The notes below the pieces were generated by a model, which saw only the letters and a list, made by a program, of their open reading frames with translations, did no database searches and was not told the DNA's origin. From contig JADGHL010000030.1 of assembly GCA_019686135.1 (NCBI GenBank), positions 1 to 45,410 on the forward strand: 45,410 nt of DNA, written 5' to 3'. A program made the translations under genes and the position numbers. The stretch is from Myxococcaceae bacterium. Its GTDB lineage: Bacteria > Myxococcota > Myxococcia > Myxococcales > Myxococcaceae. This document shows, piece by piece, positions 27,705-34,669 of the stretch; the first letter of the stretch is position 1; each line of letters begins with the position of its first letter.

Positions 27705-28235
27705 ATGCACACGCGTCCCACTGTCCCCCTGATGGGCCTGTTCGTCGCCCTGGCGATCGCCGGCTGCGCCGCGAAGAGCCAGGACGCGGCGCTGCCGAAG
27801 GTTGAGGAGATCGCGTCAGCGGAGCCCAGCCCCGCCCCGGTGCAGCAGCCGGTGGTCACCGACGAAGGGAGCAACGAGCCACCGCCCACCTTCGAACCCA
27901 TCCACTACGCGCTCGATTCGGCGGAGCTTCTGCCCGAATCGAGGAGGGAGCTCGCCCGGCTCGCCGAACACCTCCGCCGCCGCCCCGGCGCCACCGTGGA
28001 GATCGCCGGTCACACCTGCGAACTGGGCACCAGCGAGTACAACCTGGCGCTCGGCCAGAAGCGCGCCGCCGCCGCCCGCGACTACCTCGTGAAGCTGGGC
28101 GTGGACCCGGAGCGGATCACCATCATCTCGTTTGGCGAGGAGCGCCCGCTGGACGACGAGCACACCGAACCGGCGCGGGCGAAGAACCGGCGCAGCGAGT
28201 TCGATCTCCATCTGGCGATGGGACGCACCCGTTGA
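27705..28235 (+). CDS. Pal/OmpA-like lipoprotein
   Basis: A 176-residue outer-membrane lipoprotein. The signal peptide ends in lipobox AIAGC (Cys21), followed by an Ala/Pro/Glu-rich linker and an OmpA C-terminal domain (about 65-175). The domain shows FEPIHYALDSAEL, GHTCELGTSEYNLALGQKRA and the closing KNRRSEF. In Pal and OmpA the residue after GHT/GHA is an Asp that holds the diaminopimelate of peptidoglycan; here it is Cys105, so binding may be weakened or redox-dependent. The gene follows the sigma-54 activator and its promoter sequences, which implies regulated rather than housekeeping expression. It is probably not the true Pal, as no tol genes are near. Confidence 0.88.
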   Translation: MHTRPTVPLMGLFVALAIAGCAAKSQDAALPKVEEIASAEPSPAPVQQPVVTDEGSNEPPPTFEPIHYALDSAELLPESRRELARLAEHLRRRPGATVEIAGHTCELGTSEYNLALGQKRAAAARDYLVKLGVDPERITIISFGEERPLDDEHTEPARAKNRRSEFDLHLAMGRTR

Positions 28236-28237
28236 CG

Positions 28238-28609
28238 ATGCAGGGCGACCAGCGCTTCGCCTGGGTGTGTGGGAGCGACGGGCCTCTGTCCGCGCTGCTC
28301 ACCGACGTTCTGGGCGAAGCGGGGGTTTCCGTCGTGACCGGGGCGTCGCCGGAGGACGTCGATCTGATCCTCCTGCACGTCTCGGGTCCCCCGGCGCTTG
28401 AACGGATTGAACGGCTCAGCCACCGCGAGCGGCCGCAGATCCCCATCGTCGCCGTGCTGCCGTTCGCCGACGAGGAGCTCGCGCGGTCCGCGCTGAATGC
28501 GGGCGCGCGCGTGACCTACGCGCTGGGGACGCCGCTGTCGGTGCTCAAGACGGCGATCGCTCACGCGCTGGCGTCGCGCGCCGCCCCCGGACCGGAACGA
28601 GACCGATGA
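28238..28609 (+). CDS. Degenerate receiver-like protein
   Basis: A 123-residue protein whose strand/helix rhythm follows a CheY-like receiver: FAWVCGSDGPLSALLTDVLGEAG, then VDLILLHVSGP, IPIVAVLPFADEE, and ALNAGARVTYALGTPLSVLKTAI. The phosphoacceptor Asp is replaced (LLHV), the Thr position is Pro/Phe, and the conserved Lys is absent (ALGTP), so it should not be phosphorylated. It may bind a partner such as the adjacent kinase or activator. Start is ATG at 28238, two bases after the lipoprotein gene; a TTG at 28232 would overlap that stop. It is coupled to the MarR gene by ATGA. Confidence 0.65.
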   Translation: MQGDQRFAWVCGSDGPLSALLTDVLGEAGVSVVTGASPEDVDLILLHVSGPPALERIERLSHRERPQIPIVAVLPFADEELARSALNAGARVTYALGTPLSVLKTAIAHALASRAAPGPERDR

Positions 28610-29145
28610 CCACAGGTCAACGCCCCACACGGAGCCTGGACATGAACCCCGAGAAGTCGAACCTCGCCACCGCCGCCGACGACGCGCGCCCGCTCGGGGA
28701 CGTGCTCGATTTCTTGCGGCTGATCTGGGCGATCGACCACGCGCTGCAGAAGGCCTCCAAGCACATGGAGAGCACGCTCGGCATCACCGGGCCGCAGCGA
28801 TTCGCGCTCCGGCTGATCGGCCGCTTCCCCGGCATCACCGCAGGTGAGCTGGCGCGCCTGATGAAGGTGCACCCCAGCACCCTCACCGGCGTGCTCGCGC
28901 GCCTGGAGGGGCGGCGGCTGATGATCCGCCAGCTCGATCAACGGGACCGCCGCCGCGCCCACCTCCACCTCACCGCCGAAGGTTGCACGATGGACAGGCA
29001 GGTGGAGGGGACAGTGGAGGGGGTGGTGCAGAAGGTGCTGGCCGAACACCCCGCGGCCGCGCTCGAGGCCACCCGCACGGTGCTCGAAGCCCTGGCCCGC
29101 GAGATGGTCCAGGGCCTCGAGTCCCAGGCGCGGCTCGCGTCCTAG
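28606..29145 (+). CDS. MarR family transcriptional regulator
   Basis: A 179-residue winged-helix regulator. Residues of about 35-150 match MarR: a dimerising helix (LRLIWAIDHALQKASKHME), the DNA-recognition helix within GITAGELARLMKVHPSTLTGVLARLEGRRLMIRQ, and the wing DQRDRRRAHLHLTAEG. Such proteins usually repress and release DNA on binding a small phenolic or an oxidant. The ATGA overlap with the pseudo-receiver gene makes it the last gene of the kinase operon. It lies 146 bases upstream of iscS, where an iscR gene is often found. Whether it controls the isc operon is unknown. A start at ATG 28642 is also possible. Confidence 0.88.
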   Translation: MTTGQRPTRSLDMNPEKSNLATAADDARPLGDVLDFLRLIWAIDHALQKASKHMESTLGITGPQRFALRLIGRFPGITAGELARLMKVHPSTLTGVLARLEGRRLMIRQLDQRDRRRAHLHLTAEGCTMDRQVEGTVEGVVQKVLAEHPAAALEATRTVLEALAREMVQGLESQARLAS

Positions 29146-29207
29146 CGTCTGCCTGGAAAATGAGCGATCGCCTGCCAGCCGGCGCGCGCGGTGTTACTAA
29201 TGCCGCG

Positions 29208-29235
29208 TTGACGCCGGCTGACGTACTTTAATAAT
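29208..29235 (+). promoter_or_regulatory. Putative isc operon promoter
   Basis: TTGACG (29208-29213) and AATAAT (29230-29235) are 16 bases apart in the only AT-rich patch of this region. The match to housekeeping consensus is the best seen in the window. It lies 57 bases before the iscS ATG, leaving a leader of about 50 bases that carries the hairpin at 29247-29264. Confidence 0.6.
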
Positions 29236-29246
29236 AGACCGCTGAG

Positions 29247-29264
29247 GTCCACTTTTTGGTGGAC
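29247..29264 (+). promoter_or_regulatory. Hairpin in the iscS leader
   Basis: GTCCAC, a six-base T-rich loop, then GTGGAC form a perfect 6-bp stem in the predicted 5' leader of iscS. It could be an operator or an RNA structure. It does not resemble the IscR type 1 or type 2 sites I know, so the regulator is open. Confidence 0.4.
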
Positions 29265-29291
29265 ACACGTAGGTCCCCACGAAAGACGCGT

Positions 29292-30653
29292 ATGAAGCTG
29301 CCGATCTACCTGGACAACCACGCCACCACACCGCTCGACCCGCGCGTGCTCGAGGCGATGCAGCCGTACCTGACGACGGAGTTCGGCAACGCGGCGTCGC
29401 GCAACCACGTGTTCGGGTGGAAGGCGGAAGCGGCGGTGGAGAAGGCGCGCAAGCAGATCGCGGAGCTGATCGGCGCCTCGGACAAGGAGATCGTCTTCAC
29501 CTCGGGGGCCACCGAGTCCGACAACCTCGCCATCAAGGGCGTGCTCGAGTTCTACCGGTCGAAGGGCGATCACGTGATCACCGTGAAGACCGAACACAAG
29601 GCGGTGCTCGACACGTGCAAGCGGCTCGAGCGGCAGCGGGCGGACACGGTCGAGGACTACCGGCGGCTGCGGCTGTCGGAGCTTGCGGGCACCCCGCTGC
29701 GGCCCGAACAGGTGGCCGATTACGCGAAGAAGTTCGACCTGGAGAAGGACGAGGTCTTCCAGCGCTGGATGCAGTTCATCCCCAGCGGCGCGCGGGTCAC
29801 CTACCTGGGCGTCAAGCCGGACGGGCGGATCGACCTGGACGAGCTGCGCAACGCGATCACCGACCGGACGGTGCTGGTCAGCGTGATGCTGGCCAACAAC
29901 GAGATCGGCGTCATCCAGCCCGTGAAGGAGATCGGGCAGATCTGCCGGGAGAAGGGCGTACTCTTCCACTGCGACGCGGTGCAGGGCGTGGGGAAGATCC
30001 CATTCAACGTGGAGGAGGCGAAGGTGGACCTCGCCTCGATCTCGGCGCACAAGATGTACGGCCCCAAGGGCGTGGGCGCGCTGTATGTGCGCCGCAAGCC
30101 GCGGGTGCGGATCGCACCGCTCATCGACGGCGGCGGCCACGAGCGGGGAATGCGGTCGGGCACGCTGAACGTCGCGGCGATCGTGGGGTTCGGCAAGGCG
30201 GCGGAGATCGCGCGGCAGGAGATGGAGGAGGAGGCGGCGCGGACGCTGCGGCTGCGCGAGAAGCTGCGCAGCTACATCCAGCAGAACCTGGACATGACGG
30301 TGGTGAACGGCTCGCTGGAGCACCGGCTACCGGGGAACCTGAACATCTCGTTCTCCTACGTGGAGGGCGAGGCGCTGATGATGGCGATCAAGGATGTGGC
30401 GGTGTCCTCCGGCTCCGCGTGCACCTCGGCGTCGCTGGAGCCGAGCTACGTCCTGCGCGCGCTCGGGGTGGAGGAGGACATGGCGCACTCGTCGATCCGT
30501 TTCGGGATCGGCCGCTTCAACACCGAGGAGGAGATCGACTACGTGGCCCGGCTCATCGTGGAGAAGGTGAAGAAGCTCCGCGAGATGAGCCCGCTCTACG
30601 AGATGGCCAAAGAGGGCATCGACCTGAAGTCAGTCGCCTGGGTGGCGCACTGA
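29292..30653 (+). CDS. iscS: Cysteine desulfurase IscS with a large insertion
   Basis: A 453-residue PLP enzyme that takes sulfur from cysteine and passes it to IscU for Fe-S cluster assembly. The PLP lysine is Lys254 ([10 protein letters not shown]). The sulfur-accepting Cys377 lies in [16 protein letters not shown], the class I long loop. E. coli IscS has 404 residues; the extra length is an insertion of about 50 residues at roughly 116-166, between CKRLERQ and ARVTYLGV, in frame and with normal codon use. The insert is helical and charged ([28 protein letters not shown]). The ATG at 29292 fits the family N terminus. First gene of the isc operon. Confidence 0.96.
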   Translation: MKLPIYLDNHATTPLDPRVLEAMQPYLTTEFGNAASRNHVFGWKAEAAVEKARKQIAELIGASDKEIVFTSGATESDNLAIKGVLEFYRSKGDHVITVKTEHKAVLDTCKRLERQRADTVEDYRRLRLSELAGTPLRPEQVADYAKKFDLEKDEVFQRWMQFIPSGARVTYLGVKPDGRIDLDELRNAITDRTVLVSVMLANNEIGVIQPVKEIGQICREKGVLFHCDAVQGVGKIPFNVEEAKVDLASISAHKMYGPKGVGALYVRRKPRVRIAPLIDGGGHERGMRSGTLNVAAIVGFGKAAEIARQEMEEEAARTLRLREKLRSYIQQNLDMTVVNGSLEHRLPGNLNISFSYVEGEALMMAIKDVAVSSGSACTSASLEPSYVLRALGVEEDMAHSSIRFGIGRFNTEEEIDYVARLIVEKVKKLREMSPLYEMAKEGIDLKSVAWVAH

Positions 30654-30669
30654 TCCACGGCCCACACCG

Positions 30670-30697
30670 GACTTCACTACTCACGACTCACCACTCA
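30670..30697 (-). repeat. Heptamer array, TGAGTGG type, minus orientation
   Basis: Four contiguous 7-bp units lie between iscS and iscU. Read on the minus strand they are TGAGTGG, TGAGTCG, TGAGTAG and a degenerate TGAAGTC. The array ends ten bases before the iscU ATG, so it is in the iscU ribosome-binding region. The same consensus recurs in plus orientation after fdx (34466-34506). Confidence 0.65.
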
Positions 30698-30707
30698 CGG
30701 ATTCGTC

Positions 30708-31112
30708 ATGGCGTATTCAGAGAAGGTCATCGATCACTACGAGAACCCACGGAATGTCGGTACCCTGGACAAGGACGATCCCAACGTCGGGACCGGACTG
30801 GTGGGCGCGCCCGCCTGCGGCGACGTGATGCGCCTGCAGTTGAAGATCAACGACGACGGCGTGATCGAAGACGCCAAGTTCAAGACGTTCGGTTGCGGCA
30901 GCGCGATCGCCTCGTCGTCGCTGGTCACCGAATGGGTGAAGGGCAAGACGGTGGAGTCGGCGCTGGCCATCTCCAACAAGGACGTGGCCCGCGAGCTCGC
31001 GCTGCCGCCCGTGAAGATCCACTGTTCGGTGCTCGCCGAGGATGCGATCAAGGCGGCGATCGCCGACTTCAAGCGGAAGCGCGAGGCGCGCGCCGCGAAG
31101 ACGACGGGCTGA
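30708..31112 (+). CDS. iscU: Fe-S cluster assembly scaffold IscU
   Basis: A 134-residue scaffold on which [2Fe-2S] clusters are built from IscS sulfur. The three conserved cysteines are Cys37 (PACGD), Cys63 (FGCGSA) and Cys106 (IHCSVLAEDAI), with Asp39 and His105 also in place. The HscA recognition motif LPPVK is exact at residues 99-103, in agreement with hscA and hscB in the same operon. The C-terminal tail is slightly longer and basic. A 54-base gap to iscS holds a heptamer repeat array. Confidence 0.97.
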   Translation: MAYSEKVIDHYENPRNVGTLDKDDPNVGTGLVGAPACGDVMRLQLKINDDGVIEDAKFKTFGCGSAIASSSLVTEWVKGKTVESALAISNKDVARELALPPVKIHCSVLAEDAIKAAIADFKRKREARAAKTTG

Positions 31113-31122
31113 AGGAACGGCG

Positions 31123-31512
31123 ATGGAGGCGACCCCGAACAACGCGCCTGTGCAGAGCCAGGCGCCCGCCCAGAAGCCGGCCCGGCCGGCGTTCGCGATC
31201 AGCGAGCGCGCGGCGAAGGAGATCCAGCGGCTGCGCACCGAACGCGGCACGCCGGACGCGGCCCTGCGGATCGCGATCAAGGGCGGCGGCTGCTCGGGGC
31301 TGACCTATGTGCTCGAGTGGGCGGACCAGCCCAAAGAGCGCGACAAGGTGTTCGAACGGGACGGCGTGAAGGTGGTGGTGGATCCGAAGAGCTATCTATA
31401 CCTGATGGGCTCCGAGCTGGTCTGGCAGGAGACGCTGATGAGCTCGGGGTTCAAGATCGAGAACCCGAAGGTGAAGTCGGCCTGCGGGTGCGGCGAGAGC
31501 TTCGCCATCTGA
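31123..31512 (+). CDS. iscA: A-type Fe-S carrier IscA
   Basis: A 129-residue HesB/IscA protein that carries Fe-S clusters or iron to target enzymes. The three ligand cysteines are Cys57 (GGGCSGLTY) and the C-terminal pair Cys121 and Cys123 (SACGCGESF). A low-complexity N-terminal extension of about 22 residues, rich in Pro, Ala and Gln, precedes the domain; E. coli IscA has 107 residues. The ATG at 31123 follows iscU by ten bases with GAAGGAA ahead of it. Could also be named erpA by function, but its place in the operon favours iscA. Confidence 0.94.
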   Translation: MEATPNNAPVQSQAPAQKPARPAFAISERAAKEIQRLRTERGTPDAALRIAIKGGGCSGLTYVLEWADQPKERDKVFERDGVKVVVDPKSYLYLMGSELVWQETLMSSGFKIENPKVKSACGCGESFAI

Positions 31513-31600
31513 CCGCCTGAACGGACCCGCGCGGCTGCCGGCGTCGCTCTCTTCCGCGCCGAAGCCGCGTGACCTTCAAGCCCCGCGTGATGGGACGATC

Positions 31601-32230
31601 ATGGAGTGCTGGAACTGCCAGGCCGAGACGCACGGGGCGCCCTTCTGTCCGGCGTGCGGGAAGATCGGCGCGCGCGCGCCGGGCGCCACCTGGTTCGACG
31701 TGTTCGGGCTCACGCCCACGGTCGACGTGGACGCCGCGGCGCTGGACGCGAAGTTCCGCGAGCTGTCGCTCAAGCTCCACCCGGATCGCTTCGCCACCGC
31801 GGACGCGCGCGAACGGCGCCTGTCGCTGGAGCAGACCTCCGCGCTGAACACCGCCTACCAGACGCTCAAGGACCCGGCGAAGCGCGTCGCCTATCTGCTC
31901 TCCCTGCACGGCGTGGATCTGGACGCCGACCAGGGCGAAGGGCGCGTCACCATGGCCCCGGAGTTCCTGATGGAGATCATGGAGCTGCGCGAGGCGCTGG
32001 ACGGGGCGCGGCAGCGCCGCGATCTCGACGCCGCCCTGCGGATGGCCGAAGAGGTGAAGCGGCGCAAGGCCGCCGCCCTCGACGAGGCGATGGCGGCGCT
32101 CCGCACGCTTCTGTCCAACCCCGATGCCGGGGAGGCGAAGCGGACCGCCGCGCAGGCGCTGGGACAGTCGCGCTACTTCGCGCGGTTCCTGCAGGAGGTG
32201 GAGGCGATGGAGGAGGAGGCGCTCGCGTGA
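31601..32230 (+). CDS. hscB: Fe-S co-chaperone HscB with N-terminal zinc-ribbon
   Basis: A 209-residue J-protein that brings IscU to HscA and stimulates its ATPase. Residues 1-20 form a CxxC-x9-CxxC segment (Cys3, Cys6, Cys16, Cys19), likely to bind zinc. E. coli HscB lacks it, but human HSC20 has a closely similar CWNC...FCPxC segment. The J domain follows with His60-Pro61-Asp62, and the C-terminal three-helix IscU-binding domain includes [12 protein letters not shown]. The GTGA overlap couples it to hscA. The gap of 88 bases to iscA shows nothing notable. Confidence 0.94.
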   Translation: MECWNCQAETHGAPFCPACGKIGARAPGATWFDVFGLTPTVDVDAAALDAKFRELSLKLHPDRFATADARERRLSLEQTSALNTAYQTLKDPAKRVAYLLSLHGVDLDADQGEGRVTMAPEFLMEIMELREALDGARQRRDLDAALRMAEEVKRRKAAALDEAMAALRTLLSNPDAGEAKRTAAQALGQSRYFARFLQEVEAMEEEALA

Positions 32231-34086
32231 GCTTTCTGCAGATCCACGATCCGCTGAAGCCGAAGGGCCGGGCGGTCGGCATCGACCTGGGCACCACCAA
32301 CTCGCTGGTGGCGGCGGTGATCCAGGGCCGGCCGCGGGCGCTCCCGGCGGACGAGGGCGACGCGCTCTTGTTGCCGTCGGTGGTCCACTACGCGAAGGAC
32401 GGCGGCGTGGTCACCGGCCGGCGGGCGCGTGCGCTCGCCCCGGAGTACCCCACGGACACCATCATCTCGGTGAAGCGGTTCATGGGCCGCTCGCCGGACG
32501 ATCCGGAGACGCGGAAGCTGGGCCCCTACCGGTTCGCCTCCGCCCCCGGGTCGAAGGTCGTGCGCTTCGAGGTCGCCGGCGGCAACCCGGTGACGCCGAT
32601 CGAAGTCAGCGGCGAGATCCTGCGCGCGCTCAAGCGCCGCGCGGAGAGCTACTTCGCGAGCGCCGTCGAACAGGCGGTCATCACCGTCCCCGCGTACTTC
32701 GACGACGCGCAACGGCAGGCCACGCGGGACGCCGGCCGGCTGGCCGGGCTGGAGGTGCTCAGGCTGCTGAACGAGCCCACCGCCGCGGCGCTCGCCTACG
32801 GCCTGGACAAGGGCAGCCAGGGCACGTTCGCGGTGTACGACCTGGGCGGCGGCACCTTCGACATCTCCATCCTCAAGCTGGTGGACGGCGTGTTCGAGGT
32901 GAAGTCCACCGCCGGCGACACGGCGCTGGGCGGCGACGACTTCGACCGGGCGATCGCCCTTCGCGCGCTGGAGGCGTGGGGCATCGGCGACCCCTCCCCT
33001 GCCCTGGTCCAGGAGCTGATGCAGGCCGCCCGGACCGCGAAGGAGGCGCTCACCCACGAGGAGCGGACCGAACTGGCCGTGGGGAACCAGCGGTTCGCGT
33101 TCTCGCGCGCGCAGTTCGAGGAGTGGATCGCGCCGATCATCCAGCGCACCGGGCTGTCCTGCCGGCGCGCGATGCGCGACGCCCGGGTGACGCCGGAGGA
33201 CCTGGACGGGGTGGTGCTGGTGGGCGGCGCCACGCGGGTGCCCGCGGTGCGTCGCTTCGTGGCGGAGCTGTTCAAGAAGGAGCCGCTGGGCGACATCGAT
33301 CCGGATCAGGTCGTCGCGCTCGGCGCCGCGGTGCAAGCGGACATCCTCACCAACTCGGAACGCGAGGGCGAGGTCCTGCTGCTGGATGTGATTCCCCTGT
33401 CGCTGGGCCTCGAGACGATGGGCGGGGTGGTGGAGAAGCTCATCCCCCGCAACACCACCATCCCCGCCGGCGCGGCGCAGGTCTTCACGACCTACAAGGA
33501 CGGCCAGACCGGGATGGACATCCACGTCGTCCAGGGCGAGCGCGAACTGGTCCAGGACAACCGGAGCCTGGCGCGCTTCACGCTCCGGGGCATCCCGCCG
33601 CTTCCGGCCGGCGTCGCCCGCGTGGAGGTCCGGTTCCAGGTAGACGCCAACGGGATCCTCTCGGTCAGCGCGAAGGAACAGAGCACCGGCGTCGAGCAGT
33701 CGATCACCGTCACGCCCTCTCACGGGCTTACGGACGAGCAGATCGAACAGATGCTGCTGGACTCCATCGAGCACGCCGAGGATGACATCCAGCTGCGGCA
33801 GCTGCGCGAACAGCAGGTCGAAGCCGAGCGGGTGCTGGCGGACCTCGACCGTTCGCTCGCCGAGCACGGCGCCCTGCTCTCCCCCGAGGAGCGCGCGCGC
33901 GTGGAGGAGGTCGCATCCACGACCCGCGAGCTGGCCCGGACCACGAGCGATCACCTCGCGTTGAAGGAGGCGATCGCGCGTCTGGATGAAGTGACCCGGC
34001 CGTTTGCCGAACGGATCATGAACAAGGCGATCCAGAGCGCCCTCGCCGGGCACGCGGTGTCGGAGTTCGAGCGGAAGGAGCGGTAG
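32227..34086 (+). CDS. hscA: Hsp70-type chaperone HscA
   Basis: A 619-residue Hsp70 specialised for Fe-S transfer from IscU. The nucleotide-binding domain begins with [14 protein letters not shown] (about residues 18-31) and includes [16 protein letters not shown] and [14 protein letters not shown]. The substrate-binding domain starts near residue 390 ([13 protein letters not shown]) and holds [16 protein letters not shown] before the helical lid. Like HscA and unlike DnaK, it lacks the EEVD-type or acidic C-terminal tail. The GTG start overlaps the hscB stop by four bases. It should recognise the LPPVK motif in the IscU encoded upstream. Confidence 0.96.
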   Translation: MSFLQIHDPLKPKGRAVGIDLGTTNSLVAAVIQGRPRALPADEGDALLLPSVVHYAKDGGVVTGRRARALAPEYPTDTIISVKRFMGRSPDDPETRKLGPYRFASAPGSKVVRFEVAGGNPVTPIEVSGEILRALKRRAESYFASAVEQAVITVPAYFDDAQRQATRDAGRLAGLEVLRLLNEPTAAALAYGLDKGSQGTFAVYDLGGGTFDISILKLVDGVFEVKSTAGDTALGGDDFDRAIALRALEAWGIGDPSPALVQELMQAARTAKEALTHEERTELAVGNQRFAFSRAQFEEWIAPIIQRTGLSCRRAMRDARVTPEDLDGVVLVGGATRVPAVRRFVAELFKKEPLGDIDPDQVVALGAAVQADILTNSEREGEVLLLDVIPLSLGLETMGGVVEKLIPRNTTIPAGAAQVFTTYKDGQTGMDIHVVQGERELVQDNRSLARFTLRGIPPLPAGVARVEVRFQVDANGILSVSAKEQSTGVEQSITVTPSHGLTDEQIEQMLLDSIEHAEDDIQLRQLREQQVEAERVLADLDRSLAEHGALLSPEERARVEEVASTTRELARTTSDHLALKEAIARLDEVTRPFAERIMNKAIQSALAGHAVSEFERKER

Positions 34087-34096
34087 CGGATTGCCG

Positions 34097-34468
34097 ATGG
34101 TCCACTTCCAGAGTCCCTTCGACGATGTCACCGTCGAAGTCCCGGAGGGCACCACTCTGCTCGAGGCGGCGGAGAAGGCCGGCGCGCACGTGGGCCACTC
34201 CTGCGGCGGCGTCTGTGCGTGCTCGACGTGCCACGTCTACGTGAAGCAGGGCGGCGAGTCCCTCTCCGAGCAGGACGACCCGGAGATGGACCGGCTCGAC
34301 ATGGCGTTCGACGTGCGGCCGAACTCGCGGCTCAGCTGTCAAGCCATCGTCGGCAAGGAAGACGTCGAAGTGCAAGTAAGCGAGGAGTCGGTCACCGCCT
34401 ACCTCGACGAGAACCCCGGCGAACGCCACCGCCTCGAAGCCGAAGGCAAATGGCCGATCAAAAAATGA
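34097..34468 (+). CDS. fdx: ISC-type [2Fe-2S] ferredoxin
   Basis: A 123-residue adrenodoxin-like ferredoxin that supplies electrons for cluster assembly. Cluster ligands are Cys36, Cys42, Cys45 and Cys81 (C-x5-C-x2-C in CGGVCACSTC, then RLSCQ); Cys40 is a non-ligand. A C-terminal extension of about 25 charged residues (YLDENPGERHRLEAEGKW) follows the domain. It closes the isc operon, ten bases after hscA. A TTG at 34091 would add two residues. Its TGA stop is the first three bases of a heptamer repeat array. Confidence 0.95.
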   Translation: MVHFQSPFDDVTVEVPEGTTLLEAAEKAGAHVGHSCGGVCACSTCHVYVKQGGESLSEQDDPEMDRLDMAFDVRPNSRLSCQAIVGKEDVEVQVSEESVTAYLDENPGERHRLEAEGKWPIKK

Positions 34469-34506
34469 GTGGTGGGTGGTGAGTCGTAAGTGGTGCGGGT
34501 GAGTGG
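34466..34506 (+). repeat. Heptamer array, TGAGTGG type, plus orientation
   Basis: Five recognisable 7-bp units plus one 6-bp unit run from the fdx stop codon. Exact TGAGTGG copies are at 34466-34472 and 34500-34506; variants between them differ at one to three bases. It is the inverted partner of the array at 30670-30697, so the two could pair within one transcript. Confidence 0.65.
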
Positions 34507-34585
34507 TTGGCGGCGGGGCAGCCGGTTTGCGGCGCTTGACGGTCTTCCGGGCGGTCTCTATAAGCAGCGCCGCTTCGCGCCACCT

Positions 34586-34669
34586 GCCGAGGTGGTGGAA
34601 TTGGTAGACACACCAGATTCAGGGTCTGGCGGTCGCAAGACTGTGGAGGTTCGAGTCCTCTCCTCGGCA
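34586..34669 (+). tRNA. tRNA-Leu (anticodon CAG)
   Basis: A class II tRNA of 84 bases. The acceptor stem GCCGAGG pairs with CCTCGGC at 34662-34668, followed by the discriminator A at 34669. The anticodon stem CCAGA/TCTGG holds the loop TTCAGGG, giving anticodon CAG for CUG codons. A long variable arm and a T arm with loop TTCGAGT are present. The 3' CCA is not encoded. CUG is the dominant Leu codon in this GC-rich genome. A terminator follows ten bases later. Confidence 0.97.

Noticed and set aside
30670-34506. Heptamer arrays as a CRISPR
   Set aside because: Units are 7 bp with no spacers and no cas genes are present.
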